A stretch of 64,000 nucleotides of DNA from Micromonospora chokoriensis. GTDB lineage: Bacteria > Actinomycetota > Actinomycetes > Mycobacteriales > Micromonosporaceae. The translations under genes were made by a program, and so were the position numbers. The stretch lies in contig NZ_LT607409.1 in the NCBI RefSeq assembly GCF_900091505.1, positions 1,550,001-1,614,000 of the forward strand, in the 5' to 3' direction. The notes under the pieces are model-generated. The model was not told the origin of the DNA, did not search any database, and was given only the letters and a program-made list of their open reading frames with translations. The number at the start of each line of letters is the position of its first letter. The stretch's first letter is position 1. This document shows, piece by piece, positions 28,456 to 37,100 of this stretch.

Positions 28456-28776
28456 ATGGGCATGATCACTGACTGGCCGTCACTGGCGGCATGTCAGAAC
28501 GGGGACCCGGACGCGTTGTTCGTACAGGGCGCCGAACAGAACGTGGCGAAGCGGATCTGCCGGAGCTGCCCAGTTCGGTACGAGTGCCTGGCCGACGCGC
28601 TGGACAACCGGATCGAGTTCGGTGTGTGGGGTGGCATGACCGAACGCGAACGGCGGGCGCTGCTGCGCCGTCACCCGCAGGTGACGAGCTGGCGCAAGAT
28701 GTTCGAGGCCGCGATGAAGAAGAACAGCAAGGACAAGAGCGGCAAGGACAAGATCCTGGTCACCGCTACGAACTGA
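28456..28776 (+). CDS. wblA: WhiB-like iron-sulfur regulator, WblA/WhiB4 type
   Basis: A 106-residue Wbl protein. Four cysteines (Cys13, Cys35, Cys38, Cys44) in the C-x21-C-x2-C-x5-C pattern bind a [4Fe-4S] cluster. The GVWGG turn (about 56-60) is followed by TERERRALLRRHP and a Lys-rich tail (KKNSKDKSGKDK) for DNA contact. Sequence and neighbours (divergent PASTA PBP, converging ArsA pair) match WhiB4 of mycobacteria and WblA of Streptomyces, which control oxidative stress response and development. ATG 28456 gives the family N-terminus (MGMITDWPSLAAC). Confidence 0.92.
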   Translation: MGMITDWPSLAACQNGDPDALFVQGAEQNVAKRICRSCPVRYECLADALDNRIEFGVWGGMTERERRALLRRHPQVTSWRKMFEAAMKKNSKDKSGKDKILVTATN

Positions 28777-28782
28777 CGCCGG

Positions 28783-29931
28783 TCACGGCCGGCTGATCGC
28801 CGCGCCGATCGTCCGCAGCCCGTCGACGTCGTGTACGTCGGCGGGCTGAGCCGTCACCGACACCGCAGGCACCTCCGGGAACGCCTCGGTGAAGCGCGCC
28901 GCGACCTGCTGCTCGCGTACCGCCTGACGGGCCAGTGCCGCGTGGGCCCGCAACACGTCGACGGTGGCCTCGTGCCCACCCAGCTCGGTCAGCCGCTCGG
29001 CGGCGACCCGGCTCTGTTCGGCGTCCAGCTCCGGCACCGCCGGTCGGTGCACCCGGTTGAGGACCAGGCCGGCGAGCGGCATCCGCTCGTCGCGCAGGCG
29101 GCCCGCGAAGTAGGCGGCCTCCCGGACCGCGTCCGGCTCCGGTGCCGCGACCAGCAGGAAGGCCGTCTCCCGGGCCTGGAGGATGCGGTACGTCTGCTCC
29201 GAACGCTGCCGGAAACCGCCGAACATCGAATCGAGGGCGGCCACGAAGCCGGACAGGTCGGTGAGCAGTTGTGCGCCGAGGACCTTCTGCACCACCTTCG
29301 AGAACATCCCGAACGACGCCGTGACCAGGCTGAACATGCTCCGTCCGCCACTTCGCGCCGGGGCCAGCAACAGGCGCAGCATCCGGCCGTCGAGGAAGCG
29401 GGAGAGCCGGGCCGGCGCGTCCAGGAAGTCCAGTGCCGAGCGGGACGGTGGCGTGTCCACCACGATGAGGTCCCACTCGCCGCGGGCGTGCAGCTGGCCC
29501 AGCTTCTCCATCGCCATGTACTCCTGCGTGCCGGCGAAGGTCGAGCTCATTGCCTGGTAGAACGGGTTGGCGAAGATCTCCGCGGCCTTCGTCGGATCGG
29601 TGTGCTGGAGCACCACGTCGTCGAAGGTGCGCTTCATGTCCAGCATCATGGCGTGCAGCTCGCCGCCGCTGCCCTCGACGTCGATGCCCTTGACCTGGCG
29701 AGGGGTGTTGTCCAGCTCGGTCAGCCCCAGCGACTGGGCCAGCCGGCGCGCCGGGTCGATGGTGAGCACCACGGTGCGTCGGCCGTGCTGCTCGGCGGCT
29801 CGCAGGGCCAGTGCCGCGGCGGTGGTCGTCTTTCCCACCCCGCCGGCACCGCAGCACACGACGATCCGCACGCCTGGGTCGGCGAGGATCTGGTCGACGT
29901 CCAGCTGCGGCGCCGCGTCTTCGGAAGGCAC
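28783..29931 (-). CDS. ArsA/GET3-type ATPase (Rv3680-like)
   Basis: A 382-residue P-loop ATPase of the ArsA/Get3 group. The deviant Walker A is GAGGVGKTT, the switch I-like region is TIDPARRLAQSLGL, and DTPPSRSALDFLDAPARL follows. Get3 handles tail-anchored proteins and ArsA handles arsenite; the actinobacterial pair is neither, and in mycobacteria it has been linked to stress and metabolite tolerance. It lies 57 bases after the partner ATPase and probably forms a complex with it. The start is taken as GTG 29931 (TTG 29934 is adjacent). Confidence 0.88.
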   Translation of the reverse strand: MPSEDAAPQLDVDQILADPGVRIVVCCGAGGVGKTTTAAALALRAAEQHGRRTVVLTIDPARRLAQSLGLTELDNTPRQVKGIDVEGSGGELHAMMLDMKRTFDDVVLQHTDPTKAAEIFANPFYQAMSSTFAGTQEYMAMEKLGQLHARGEWDLIVVDTPPSRSALDFLDAPARLSRFLDGRMLRLLLAPARSGGRSMFSLVTASFGMFSKVVQKVLGAQLLTDLSGFVAALDSMFGGFRQRSEQTYRILQARETAFLLVAAPEPDAVREAAYFAGRLRDERMPLAGLVLNRVHRPAVPELDAEQSRVAAERLTELGGHEATVDVLRAHAALARQAVREQQVAARFTEAFPEVPAVSVTAQPADVHDVDGLRTIGAAISRP

Positions 29932-29988
29932 CAATCGAGCGTATCGGTCCGCGTGGGTCGACGCGCCCGTGCTGAGCTCAGGTGTGAG

Positions 29989-30966
29989 TCAATCGGCGCT
30001 GACGAGGGCCCGGGCCAGCGCCGTCAGGCCCGCCCGGTCGACCCCGTCGGGCAGCAGCGGCAGCTCGCGCATCGGCAGCCCCAACTCCACCAGGTCGGCG
30101 CGGAGCGAATCCTCCAGTTCACGCCGGATGAGCTGGTCCCGGGCCTCGCCGTGCAGACCGGCCACGGTGTCCCGATCGGCCGGCAGCCCGGCGGCGACCA
30201 GCCCGCGCCGCAGCTCCGCGGCGGTGACCGCCGGGCCGGCCGGCAGCCGGGGCCGAGCGCCGTTGACGATCACCTGCCCGATGCCGAAGCCGAGCGAGGT
30301 CAGGTCCGCGATGGCGTCCACCGTCTCCTGGACTGGCATCTCCTCCAGCAGCGTGACCACGTGCACCGCTGTCATCGGGGAGCGCAGCAGCGCCGAGACC
30401 CCCTCGCTCTGGGTCTTGATCGGGCCGACCTTCGCCAGCCGGGCGGTCTCCGCCGTCACGTTGAGGAAACGGCCGATCCGCCCGGTCGGCGGAGCGTCCA
30501 ACACCACCGCGTCGTACGCGCGACGCTGCCCGGAGGTGCGGGTGGTCGCCTCCTTGACCTTGCCGGTGAGGAGTACGTCCCGCAGGCCCGGCGCGATGGT
30601 GGTGGCGAAGTCGATGGCACCGAGCTTGCGGAGGGCCCGGCCGGCGGCCCCCAGCTTGTAGAACATGTCGAGGTACTCGAGCAGCGCCTCCTCGGCGTCC
30701 ACCGCGAGAGCGCGTACCTCACCGCCGTCCGGCGCGTCGGCGAGGTGCCGCTCCTCGTACGGCAGCGGGTCGATACCGAACAACTGGGCGATGCCCTGCC
30801 GTCCCTCGACCTCGACCAGCAGGGTGCGCCGACCGCCGGCGGCGAGCGCGAGAGCGAGCGCCGCCGCGATGCTGGTCTTGCCGGTGCCGCCCTTGCCGGT
30901 CACCACGTGGAGGCGGGCGGACCATCCGGTACCGGCCGGCTCGGTCGGCCACTCAGCTGCAGACAC
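29989..30966 (-). CDS. ArsA/GET3-type ATPase (Rv3679-like)
   Basis: A 325-residue ATPase and likely partner of the downstream one. Walker A is GKGGTGKTS (two lysines, the Get3/ArsA intradimer signature). LLVEVEGRQGIAQLFG, then DAPPTGRIGRFLNV, correspond to the switch regions. GTG 30966 begins MSAAEWPTEPAG. The gene begins 26 bases after the stop of the Pro-rich membrane protein gene, so three minus-strand genes may be cotranscribed. Two paralogous ATPases side by side suggest a heteromer. Confidence 0.88.
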   Translation of the reverse strand: MSAAEWPTEPAGTGWSARLHVVTGKGGTGKTSIAAALALALAAGGRRTLLVEVEGRQGIAQLFGIDPLPYEERHLADAPDGGEVRALAVDAEEALLEYLDMFYKLGAAGRALRKLGAIDFATTIAPGLRDVLLTGKVKEATTRTSGQRRAYDAVVLDAPPTGRIGRFLNVTAETARLAKVGPIKTQSEGVSALLRSPMTAVHVVTLLEEMPVQETVDAIADLTSLGFGIGQVIVNGARPRLPAGPAVTAAELRRGLVAAGLPADRDTVAGLHGEARDQLIRRELEDSLRADLVELGLPMRELPLLPDGVDRAGLTALARALVSAD

Positions 30967-30992
30967 CAGTCGAGCCTATCCAGGCCCGGCGG

Positions 30993-31748
30993 TCACGCGA
31001 CCTCGCAGACCCACCAACCCGTCTTCTGCACCACAGTGAAGCGCAGGTCCTGGTCAGCCACCTTCTCGTCGGAGGTGGTCATGGTGACCCGGGTGGAGAC
31101 GGTGGCGCGGTCGCCGGTCTGGTTGTCCACCTTCGGGGTGGTCCATCGGAAGCGTGGGTTCTGGTGCGTGGAGGCGTACTTCTCCACCTCGGCGATCTTC
31201 GCGGCGATCTTCTCGTCGTCGCGGGAGGCGGCGCAGACCCGACCGGCCGCCTTGTCGACGTCGCGGTCCTTGTAGACCGCGGTGAGGAACTCGTCGACGG
31301 CGACCGTCGGCTCCTTGGCGCCCTCACCGGTCTCGGCGTTGCGCAGGGTCAGGAACGCCACCGCGCCGCCGCCCACGCAGAGCACCATGATCACCGCCAG
31401 GGCGATCACCGCGATCAGCAGTCCACGCTTCTTCTTCGGCTCGGCCGCGCCCTGGTAGGGCGCGTACGCCGGCGGAGGTGGGGGGATCTCCGCGGCGCCC
31501 GGCGGTGTCGGGGCGGCAGCCGCCGGGGGGCCGCCCGGCCCCTCCGGTTGGCCGGGACCGCTGACCTGACCGGGTGGCCCGGGGAGTGCGGGCTGGGCGG
31601 GGGACGCGGGGAGGGCGAGTCGCCCGGACGGCGCGGCGAGGGCTGGCTGGCCGGGGATGGCCGGAGGGCCCGACTGGCCGGCGGACTCCGGGTGGGCCGA
31701 AGGGTGGGCGGTTGGGCCGGCCTGGTCGCCGCTGGGCGGTTGGGTCAT
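30993..31748 (-). CDS. Pro/Gly-rich single-pass membrane protein with C-terminal extracytoplasmic domain
   Basis: A 251-residue protein. Residues 1 to about 105 are disordered and rich in Pro, Gly and Ala; then KKKRGLLIAVIALAVIMVLC is a single membrane segment, followed by an outside domain of about 120 residues (VAVDEFLTAVYKDRDVDKAAGRVC ...) that resembles DUF4878/NTF2-like domains often attached this way in actinobacteria. Two cysteines (RVCAAS, WVCEVA) could form a disulfide. Function is not known. ATG 31748 has GAGGGAA 5 bases upstream. Confidence 0.72.
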   Translation of the reverse strand: MTQPPSGDQAGPTAHPSAHPESAGQSGPPAIPGQPALAAPSGRLALPASPAQPALPGPPGQVSGPGQPEGPGGPPAAAAPTPPGAAEIPPPPPAYAPYQGAAEPKKKRGLLIAVIALAVIMVLCVGGGAVAFLTLRNAETGEGAKEPTVAVDEFLTAVYKDRDVDKAAGRVCAASRDDEKIAAKIAEVEKYASTHQNPRFRWTTPKVDNQTGDRATVSTRVTMTTSDEKVADQDLRFTVVQKTGWWVCEVA

Positions 31749-32104
31749 CGTCGTTCCCTCGGGGGTGCGACGCTCGCCGCCACCCAGGGCGCCGAGCGTG
31801 ATCGAGCGGGCGGCCGGGCGCTGCGCGACCGTCCGACCGGAAGGGTAGCGGTCGATGAGCGGATCGGCGTCGCCCTGCCGTGCCGCGCGGGCGTCGGTCG
31901 GCCGGGCGGGCACCCGGGCCCGGGTCGACGTCGACGCCCTCGCGCTGGCGATCTGTCGCATATGTGACTGTTGGTGGCTGGTTGTGCGCGTCCTATTGGC
32001 GGGACTGGGGGCACCGACCTACCTTCGTCCCGGTGCGGGGGGCGGAACGGATGAACACGTCCGGGCCGGAAGCATGATCCGAGAGGTACGACCGGAGGCA
32101 GTGC
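31749..32104. promoter_or_regulatory. Divergent intergenic region of 356 bases
   Basis: The stretch lies between two divergent genes. I find no gene with support. Promoters for both genes must lie here, but no box stands out. GTCGACGTCGAC (about 31925-31936) is a short palindrome without evident role. Confidence 0.4.
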
Positions 32105-32590
32105 ATGCGCGACGCGGACAACATCCCCCGCACCCAGTTTCCGACCAACGACCGGCCCCGACGGCCCGCGTCCGTGGTCGAGGCCGGCGGGGGGCCCGTC
32201 GGTGGCCAGCCGGTCAACGAACGGTCGTACCGTCGGATGCCGGAGCAGGCGGAGGCGGCCCGGACGCCGAGCCGCCCCGCCGAGCGGGCCCGCGACGACG
32301 ACGAGGCGGGCTACGTCATCCACCTGCCGATCCGGGTGCCGAGCCTGGCGGCGGCGACGGCGCTCGCCGGTCGGGTCGCGGTGTCCCTGGGCTTCCTGCC
32401 CGAGCTGGACGCCGGCGAGACCACCGTGTCCAACGCCGACGACCAGAACAACCGGCACCGTGTCTTCTGCGACCTGCTGCTGCCCGACCGGTCCCGCTGC
32501 CCCCAGGGGTACGAGCACGAAGGGCTCTGTGGGGAGTTGCCGGCCACGCCGGAGCAGCGTCCCGCGTCCCGCCCGGCCGGCGGACCGTAG
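32105..32590 (+). CDS. Conserved hypothetical protein
   Basis: A 161-residue protein I do not recognise. The N-terminal 70 residues are Arg/Pro-rich and probably disordered. The folded part (YVIHLPIRVPSLAAATALAG to about residue 145) ends with CDLLLPDRSRCPQGYEHEGLC, whose three cysteines and histidine could bind a metal; this is a guess. ATG 32105 gives the longest supported frame. The DUF4177 gene follows after 44 bases. Confidence 0.6.
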   Translation: MRDADNIPRTQFPTNDRPRRPASVVEAGGGPVGGQPVNERSYRRMPEQAEAARTPSRPAERARDDDEAGYVIHLPIRVPSLAAATALAGRVAVSLGFLPELDAGETTVSNADDQNNRHRVFCDLLLPDRSRCPQGYEHEGLCGELPATPEQRPASRPAGGP

Positions 32591-32634
32591 GCTGTCCCTC
32601 GAACAATTCCGCACCGAGAGGGAGCCCTTCAGCG

Positions 32635-32790
32635 ATGCAGAAGTGGGAATACTCCACGGTCCCGCTGCTGGTCCACGCGACCAAGCAGATCCTCGACAAC
32701 TGGGGCGAGGACGGGTGGGAGCTCGTCGCAGTGGTCCCCGGGCCCAACCCGGACCAGCTGGTCGCCTACCTGAAGCGGCCCAAGGCGTGA
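32635..32790 (+). CDS. DUF4177 small protein (Rv3678A-like)
   Basis: A 51-residue protein, MQKWEYSTVPLLVHATKQIL to LVAYLKRPKA, matching the DUF4177 family: a Trp-rich alpha/beta peptide (KWEY, NWGEDGWELVAV). Function is unknown. It has its own GAGGGAG site, with a TAGGCT box about 45 bases before the start. The stop overlaps the GTG of ridA (GTGA, 32787-32790). The same small gene precedes the ridA homologue in mycobacteria as I recall, which argues for a conserved partnership. Confidence 0.85.
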   Translation: MQKWEYSTVPLLVHATKQILDNWGEDGWELVAVVPGPNPDQLVAYLKRPKA

Positions 32791-33248
32791 GCAACGGTCC
32801 GCACGCGAAGCTCGCCGAGCTGGGGTTCGAACTGCCCGAGGTCGTGCCGCCGGTGGCCAGCTACGTGCCGGCCGTGCAGTCCGGCCAGCACGTGTACGTC
32901 TCCGGCCAGTTGCCGATCGCCGAGGGCAAACTGCTCGCGACCGGCAAGGTCGGCGCGGGGATCTCCGCCGAGCAGGCCAAGGATCTGGCCCAGCGCTGCG
33001 CGCTCAACGCGCTGGCCGCCGTCGACTCGCTGGTCGGCCTGGAGAACGTGGTCAAGGTGGTCAAGGTGACCGGTTTCGTGGCCTCCGCGCCCGGGTTCAC
33101 CGGTCAGCCCGCGGTGATCAACGGTGCCTCCGACCTCTTCGGCACCGTCTTCGGCGAGGCCGGTCGCCACGCCCGTAGCGCCGTCGGTGTCGCCGAGCTG
33201 CCCCTCGACGCCCCGGTGGAGATCGAGTTGATCGTCGAGGTCGCCTGA
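32787..33248 (+). CDS. ridA: RidA-family reactive intermediate deaminase
   Basis: A 153-residue RidA/YjgF-type protein of the slightly longer subfamily. Conserved features are GQHVYVSGQLP, LAAVDSLVGLENVVKVVKV and a C-terminal EIELIVEVA strand. RidA proteins hydrolyse reactive enamine or imine intermediates released by pyridoxal-phosphate enzymes. In the longer subfamily the catalytic Arg of classical RidA is not always kept, so activity is uncertain. The start is coupled to the DUF4177 stop. A 13-bp hairpin lies between this gene and the hydrolase downstream. Confidence 0.88.
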   Translation: MSNGPHAKLAELGFELPEVVPPVASYVPAVQSGQHVYVSGQLPIAEGKLLATGKVGAGISAEQAKDLAQRCALNALAAVDSLVGLENVVKVVKVTGFVASAPGFTGQPAVINGASDLFGTVFGEAGRHARSAVGVAELPLDAPVEIELIVEVA

Positions 33249-33273
33249 CGCGTCGGCGTCACCAGCGATCAGT

Positions 33274-33309
33274 CGGAAGGAAGGGCTCCTATTGCGGCCC
33301 TTCCTTCCG
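33274..33309 (+). terminator. Hairpin terminator after ridA
   Basis: Perfect 13-bp arms (CGGAAGGAAGGGC at 33274-33286 and its complement 33297-33309) with a 10-base loop, 25 bases after the ridA stop. A new leaderless-type promoter box follows at 33350. Confidence 0.75.
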
Positions 33310-33362
33310 GTTCGCTGAACAAGATCGTGGGGTGTGGCGAGCAGGGTCGTACGATCGCAGCC

Positions 33363-34199
33363 ATGAGCGGGCACGTGACGGCGCCGGCGGCGGCCCTCGC
33401 CGGCGAGCTGCCGACCTGGGTGACACTGCTGCGCGCACCGAACCCCGGGCCGATGACCCTCGACGGCACCAACACCTGGGTGCTGCGCGCCCCGTCGGCC
33501 GACCGGGCCGTGGTGGTCGATCCGGGACCGGCCGACGAGGGGCACCTGAGCCGCATCGCCGCGCACGGGCCTGTCGGTCTGATCCTGATCACCCACGGCC
33601 ACCCCGACCACACCGAGGGCGCCGCGCGACTGAGCGACCTGCTCGGCGGTGTGCACGTCCTCGCCGTCGACCCGGCGCACACCGTCGGCGGTGAGCCGCT
33701 CACCGAACCCGGTGAACACCTCGGCGGCTTCGGCCTGGAGATCCGTCTGCTGAGCACGCCAGGGCACACCGCCGACTCGGTGTGCTTCCTGGTCGAGCAC
33801 GGCGACGAGCAGGCGGTGCTCACCGGCGACACCATCCTCGGCCGGGGCACCACGGTCGTCGCCCACCCCGACGGGCACCTGGGCGACTACCTGGCCAGCC
33901 TGGAGCTGCTGTCCGCGTACCGGGGAATCCGGGCCCTGCCCGGGCACGGCCCGGCGCTGGCCGACTGCGGTGCCGCCGCCGACTTCTACCTCGCGCACCG
34001 CCGGGCCCGGCTCGACCAGGTCCGGGCCGCGGTCGCCGCCGGCGCCCGCACGCCCGCCGACGTGGTGGCCGCGGTCTACGCGGACGTGGACCGCTCGCTC
34101 TGGTGGGCGGCCGAGTGGTCGGTCCGCGCCCAGCTCGAATATCTGGGTGTCGACTCTGGGGAATCCGCACCCGGGGTCAGTGGGTTGGAGCACATGTGA
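33363..34199 (+). CDS. Metallo-beta-lactamase-fold hydrolase (Rv3677c-like)
   Basis: A 278-residue MBL-fold enzyme of the LACTB2 type. THGHPDHTEGA is the HxHxDH metal site, STPGHTADS and LTGDTILG supply further ligands, and ALPGHGP closes the site. The C-terminal helical part (LDQVRAAVAAGARTPADVVAAVY) is typical for LACTB2-like hydrolases, some of which are ribonucleases. TACGAT at 33350-33355 leaves 7 bases to the ATG, and no ribosome binding site is seen, so it is probably leaderless. The stop overlaps the cyclase GTG (GTGA, 34196-34199). Confidence 0.88.
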   Translation: MSGHVTAPAAALAGELPTWVTLLRAPNPGPMTLDGTNTWVLRAPSADRAVVVDPGPADEGHLSRIAAHGPVGLILITHGHPDHTEGAARLSDLLGGVHVLAVDPAHTVGGEPLTEPGEHLGGFGLEIRLLSTPGHTADSVCFLVEHGDEQAVLTGDTILGRGTTVVAHPDGHLGDYLASLELLSAYRGIRALPGHGPALADCGAAADFYLAHRRARLDQVRAAVAAGARTPADVVAAVYADVDRSLWWAAEWSVRAQLEYLGVDSGESAPGVSGLEHM

Positions 34200-37100
34200 C
34201 CTGCCCCGTGTGTGGAACCGTCGCCGTTCCCGGTGCGCGGTTCTGCCACAACTGCGGTGCCGCCCTGCCGGCCGCCGCCACGTTGCCGGCGGCCGAGCGC
34301 CGGGTGGTCACCGTGCTCTTCGGTGACCTCTCCGAGTTCACCTCATGGTCGGAGGACCTCGACCCGGAACGCGTCGGCGCGGTCACCGACCGGGTGCTCG
34401 CCGCACTCGCCGGTGCGGTGAAGACGTTCGGCGGGCACGTCGACAAGCTGACCGGTGACGGGATCATGGCGGTCTTCGGCGCTCCCGTGGCGCACGAGGA
34501 CGACGCCGAACGTGCCGTCCGCGCCGCCCTGTCCATGCAGCGGGCCGTCCGCCGGGTGCTCGACGACGAGCGGGGCGGCGGAGCGCCGCTGGGCCTGCGG
34601 GTCGGCCTGAACACCGGCGACGTCATCGCGGGCATCCAGGCAGCCATCGAATACACGGTCATCGGCGACACGGTGAACACCGCCGCCCGGCTGGCCGACG
34701 CCGCCGCCGTCGGCGCGGTGTACGCCGGCGGGCGCACCGCCGCCGCCACCCGGCACGTCGCCTCCTGGCGGGCACTGCGCCCGCTGCGGCTCAAGGGCAA
34801 GCGGGAGCCGGTCGAGGCGTACGAGCTGCTGGGCCTCCTGGACGCGCCGGGCACCCGCTCGGGTCTCGGCGACGAGGCGCCGTACGTCGGACGGGAGACG
34901 GAGATCGGCCGGGTCGCCGGTCGACTCGCCGAGGTGATCGACCAGGGGGACCCGCGGGTGCTGCTGATGACCGCCGAGGCGGGCATCGGCAAGTCCCGGT
35001 TCGCCGCCGAGGTCGAGCGCCTCGCCGCCGGGTACGACGTGGGCGCCGGCCGCTACGCGGCGCACACGGGAGCCCGGGTGCTCTCGGTGCGGTGCGCCGC
35101 GTTCGGTGAACGACGCCGGCTCGCGCCCCTGGCCGACCTGGTCCGTGCCGCCGTCGGCCTGCCCAGCGACGCGGCCACCGCGCTGACCCGACCGGCCGTC
35201 GAGGAGAGGCTGCGGCGGCTCGGGCAGCGGCTCGCCCGCTCCGGTGGTGAGACCGCGCCGATCGCCGCCGAGCAACTGCTCGCCCTGCTCGGCTACGGCG
35301 AACTCCCCGCGCACGCCGGCACCGACACCGGTGAGTGGGGTGGGTCGGGCGTCCCGGCGGCGGACTCCGAGACGGTGCCGAACGCGGTCGCCGACCTGCT
35401 CAGCGGCCTCGCCTCGGAGGCGCCGCTGGTGGTCGTCGTGGACGACCTGCACGACGCCACCGCCGAGACGATCAGCGCGCTCGGCATGACCCTGTCCCGG
35501 CTCACCGGCCCGGTGCTGGTGCTGCTGCTCGGCCGACCGGAGCTGGTGCGTACCGCCGGGGCGTTGACCCGGGTCGCGGACGCCGAGGTGCACTCCCTGC
35601 CACCACTGCGCGGCGCCGACGCGGCGCGGCTGCTCACCAGCTATCTCGGTGGCGGCAGATTGCCGCAGGCCGACACGGACCGGCTGCTCGCCACCGCGCA
35701 GGGCAACCCGTTCTACCTGGCCGAGCTGGTCACCCTGCTGATCGAGCGGGGAGCGCTCACCACCGAGTCCGCGCGGGGGGTCCGCGCACCGGGGGAACGG
35801 CCCGGCGACCGCGAGCAGAGCCCGGCGGCCGGGTGGCGGTTGGTGCCCGGCTCGCTGGGCAGCCGACTGCTCTCCCGGGACCTCGCCGCCGTCCTCGCCG
35901 CCCGGATCGACGCCCTGCCGCCGGACGCCCGTTCGGTGCTGCGGGACGCCGCGGTGATCGGTGACACGGTGCCGAACGGGGCGTTGGAGGCGATGCGTGA
36001 GCAGCGCGCCGGCCGCGACGGCCGGCCGTCGGCCGTGGTCGCCGTGGAACTCGACCGGGCCGTCGAGGAGCTGCTGCAACGGCGGATGCTGCACCGGTCC
36101 CGGACCGGATACTCGTTCGCGACCCCGCTGATGCGGGAGGCCGCGTACGCCGGGGTGAGCAAGGCCGAGCTGGCCGAACGGCACGCCGCACTGGCCCGCT
36201 GGGCGGCGCCGGCGGAAGAGTCCGCCCCCGCCGCGCCGGGCGGGTTCACCGACGAGGCCCGGGACGACTTCGTGGCGACGCACGTCGAACGAGCCGCGAC
36301 GCTCGCCGACGCGGTGAAGCTGCGCCCGGACGCGCCGGCCCGCGCTGTGGTACCGCTGGGCGTCGCCGCGCTCGGCCGGGCCGCCCGCCGGTCGCTGTCC
36401 GCCGGTGAGCCGGTGCTGGCCGTCGAGTACGCCGAGCGCGCCACCGAACTCGCCCGTGACGGGGTGCCGGCGGCCGATCGGGTGGTGCACGCCCGGGCCC
36501 TGCTCCAGGTCGGCCGGGTCGCCGACGCGTTGGCGTACGCCGAGAAGATCGCCGCGAACGCGGGCGACGAGGCCACCCGGGTCGGTGCCCTGCTGCTCGC
36601 TGGGCAGGCCCAGGAGACCCTCGGCGATCAGGGCCGGGCGATGACCGCCTGGCAGGAGGCGTTGCAGGTGGCCACGGCGGGCGGCCTGCCCGTGCACCGC
36701 GCCACCGCGATGCGCCGGATCGGGATGGCCGACTTCGTGGCCGGCCGGCTGAGCCAGGCGAGCAGCCGGTTGGCTGCCGCGTACCAGGTCAGCCTCGGCG
36801 CACAGGACCGGCGTGGGCAGGCGTGGTCGCTGCAGAACCTGGCCTGGGTCACCACCACCCGGGGTGACTTCGCCGGCACCGACGCGGTGCTCGGCCGCGC
36901 CGCCCGGCTCTTCGCCGAGCTGAAGGACCCGTACGGGCAGGCCTGGCTGCGCGGCACCACGGCGTTCGCCCGACTGCTCGCCGGGCGGCTGCGCGAGGCG
37001 TGTCGGATGGCGCAGGTGTTCCTGCCGTTCGGGGAGCGGGTCGGCGAGGCGTGGGCGGTGGGCACGCTGCGCGCGGTGGCCGCTTTCGCCACCGCCGAGC

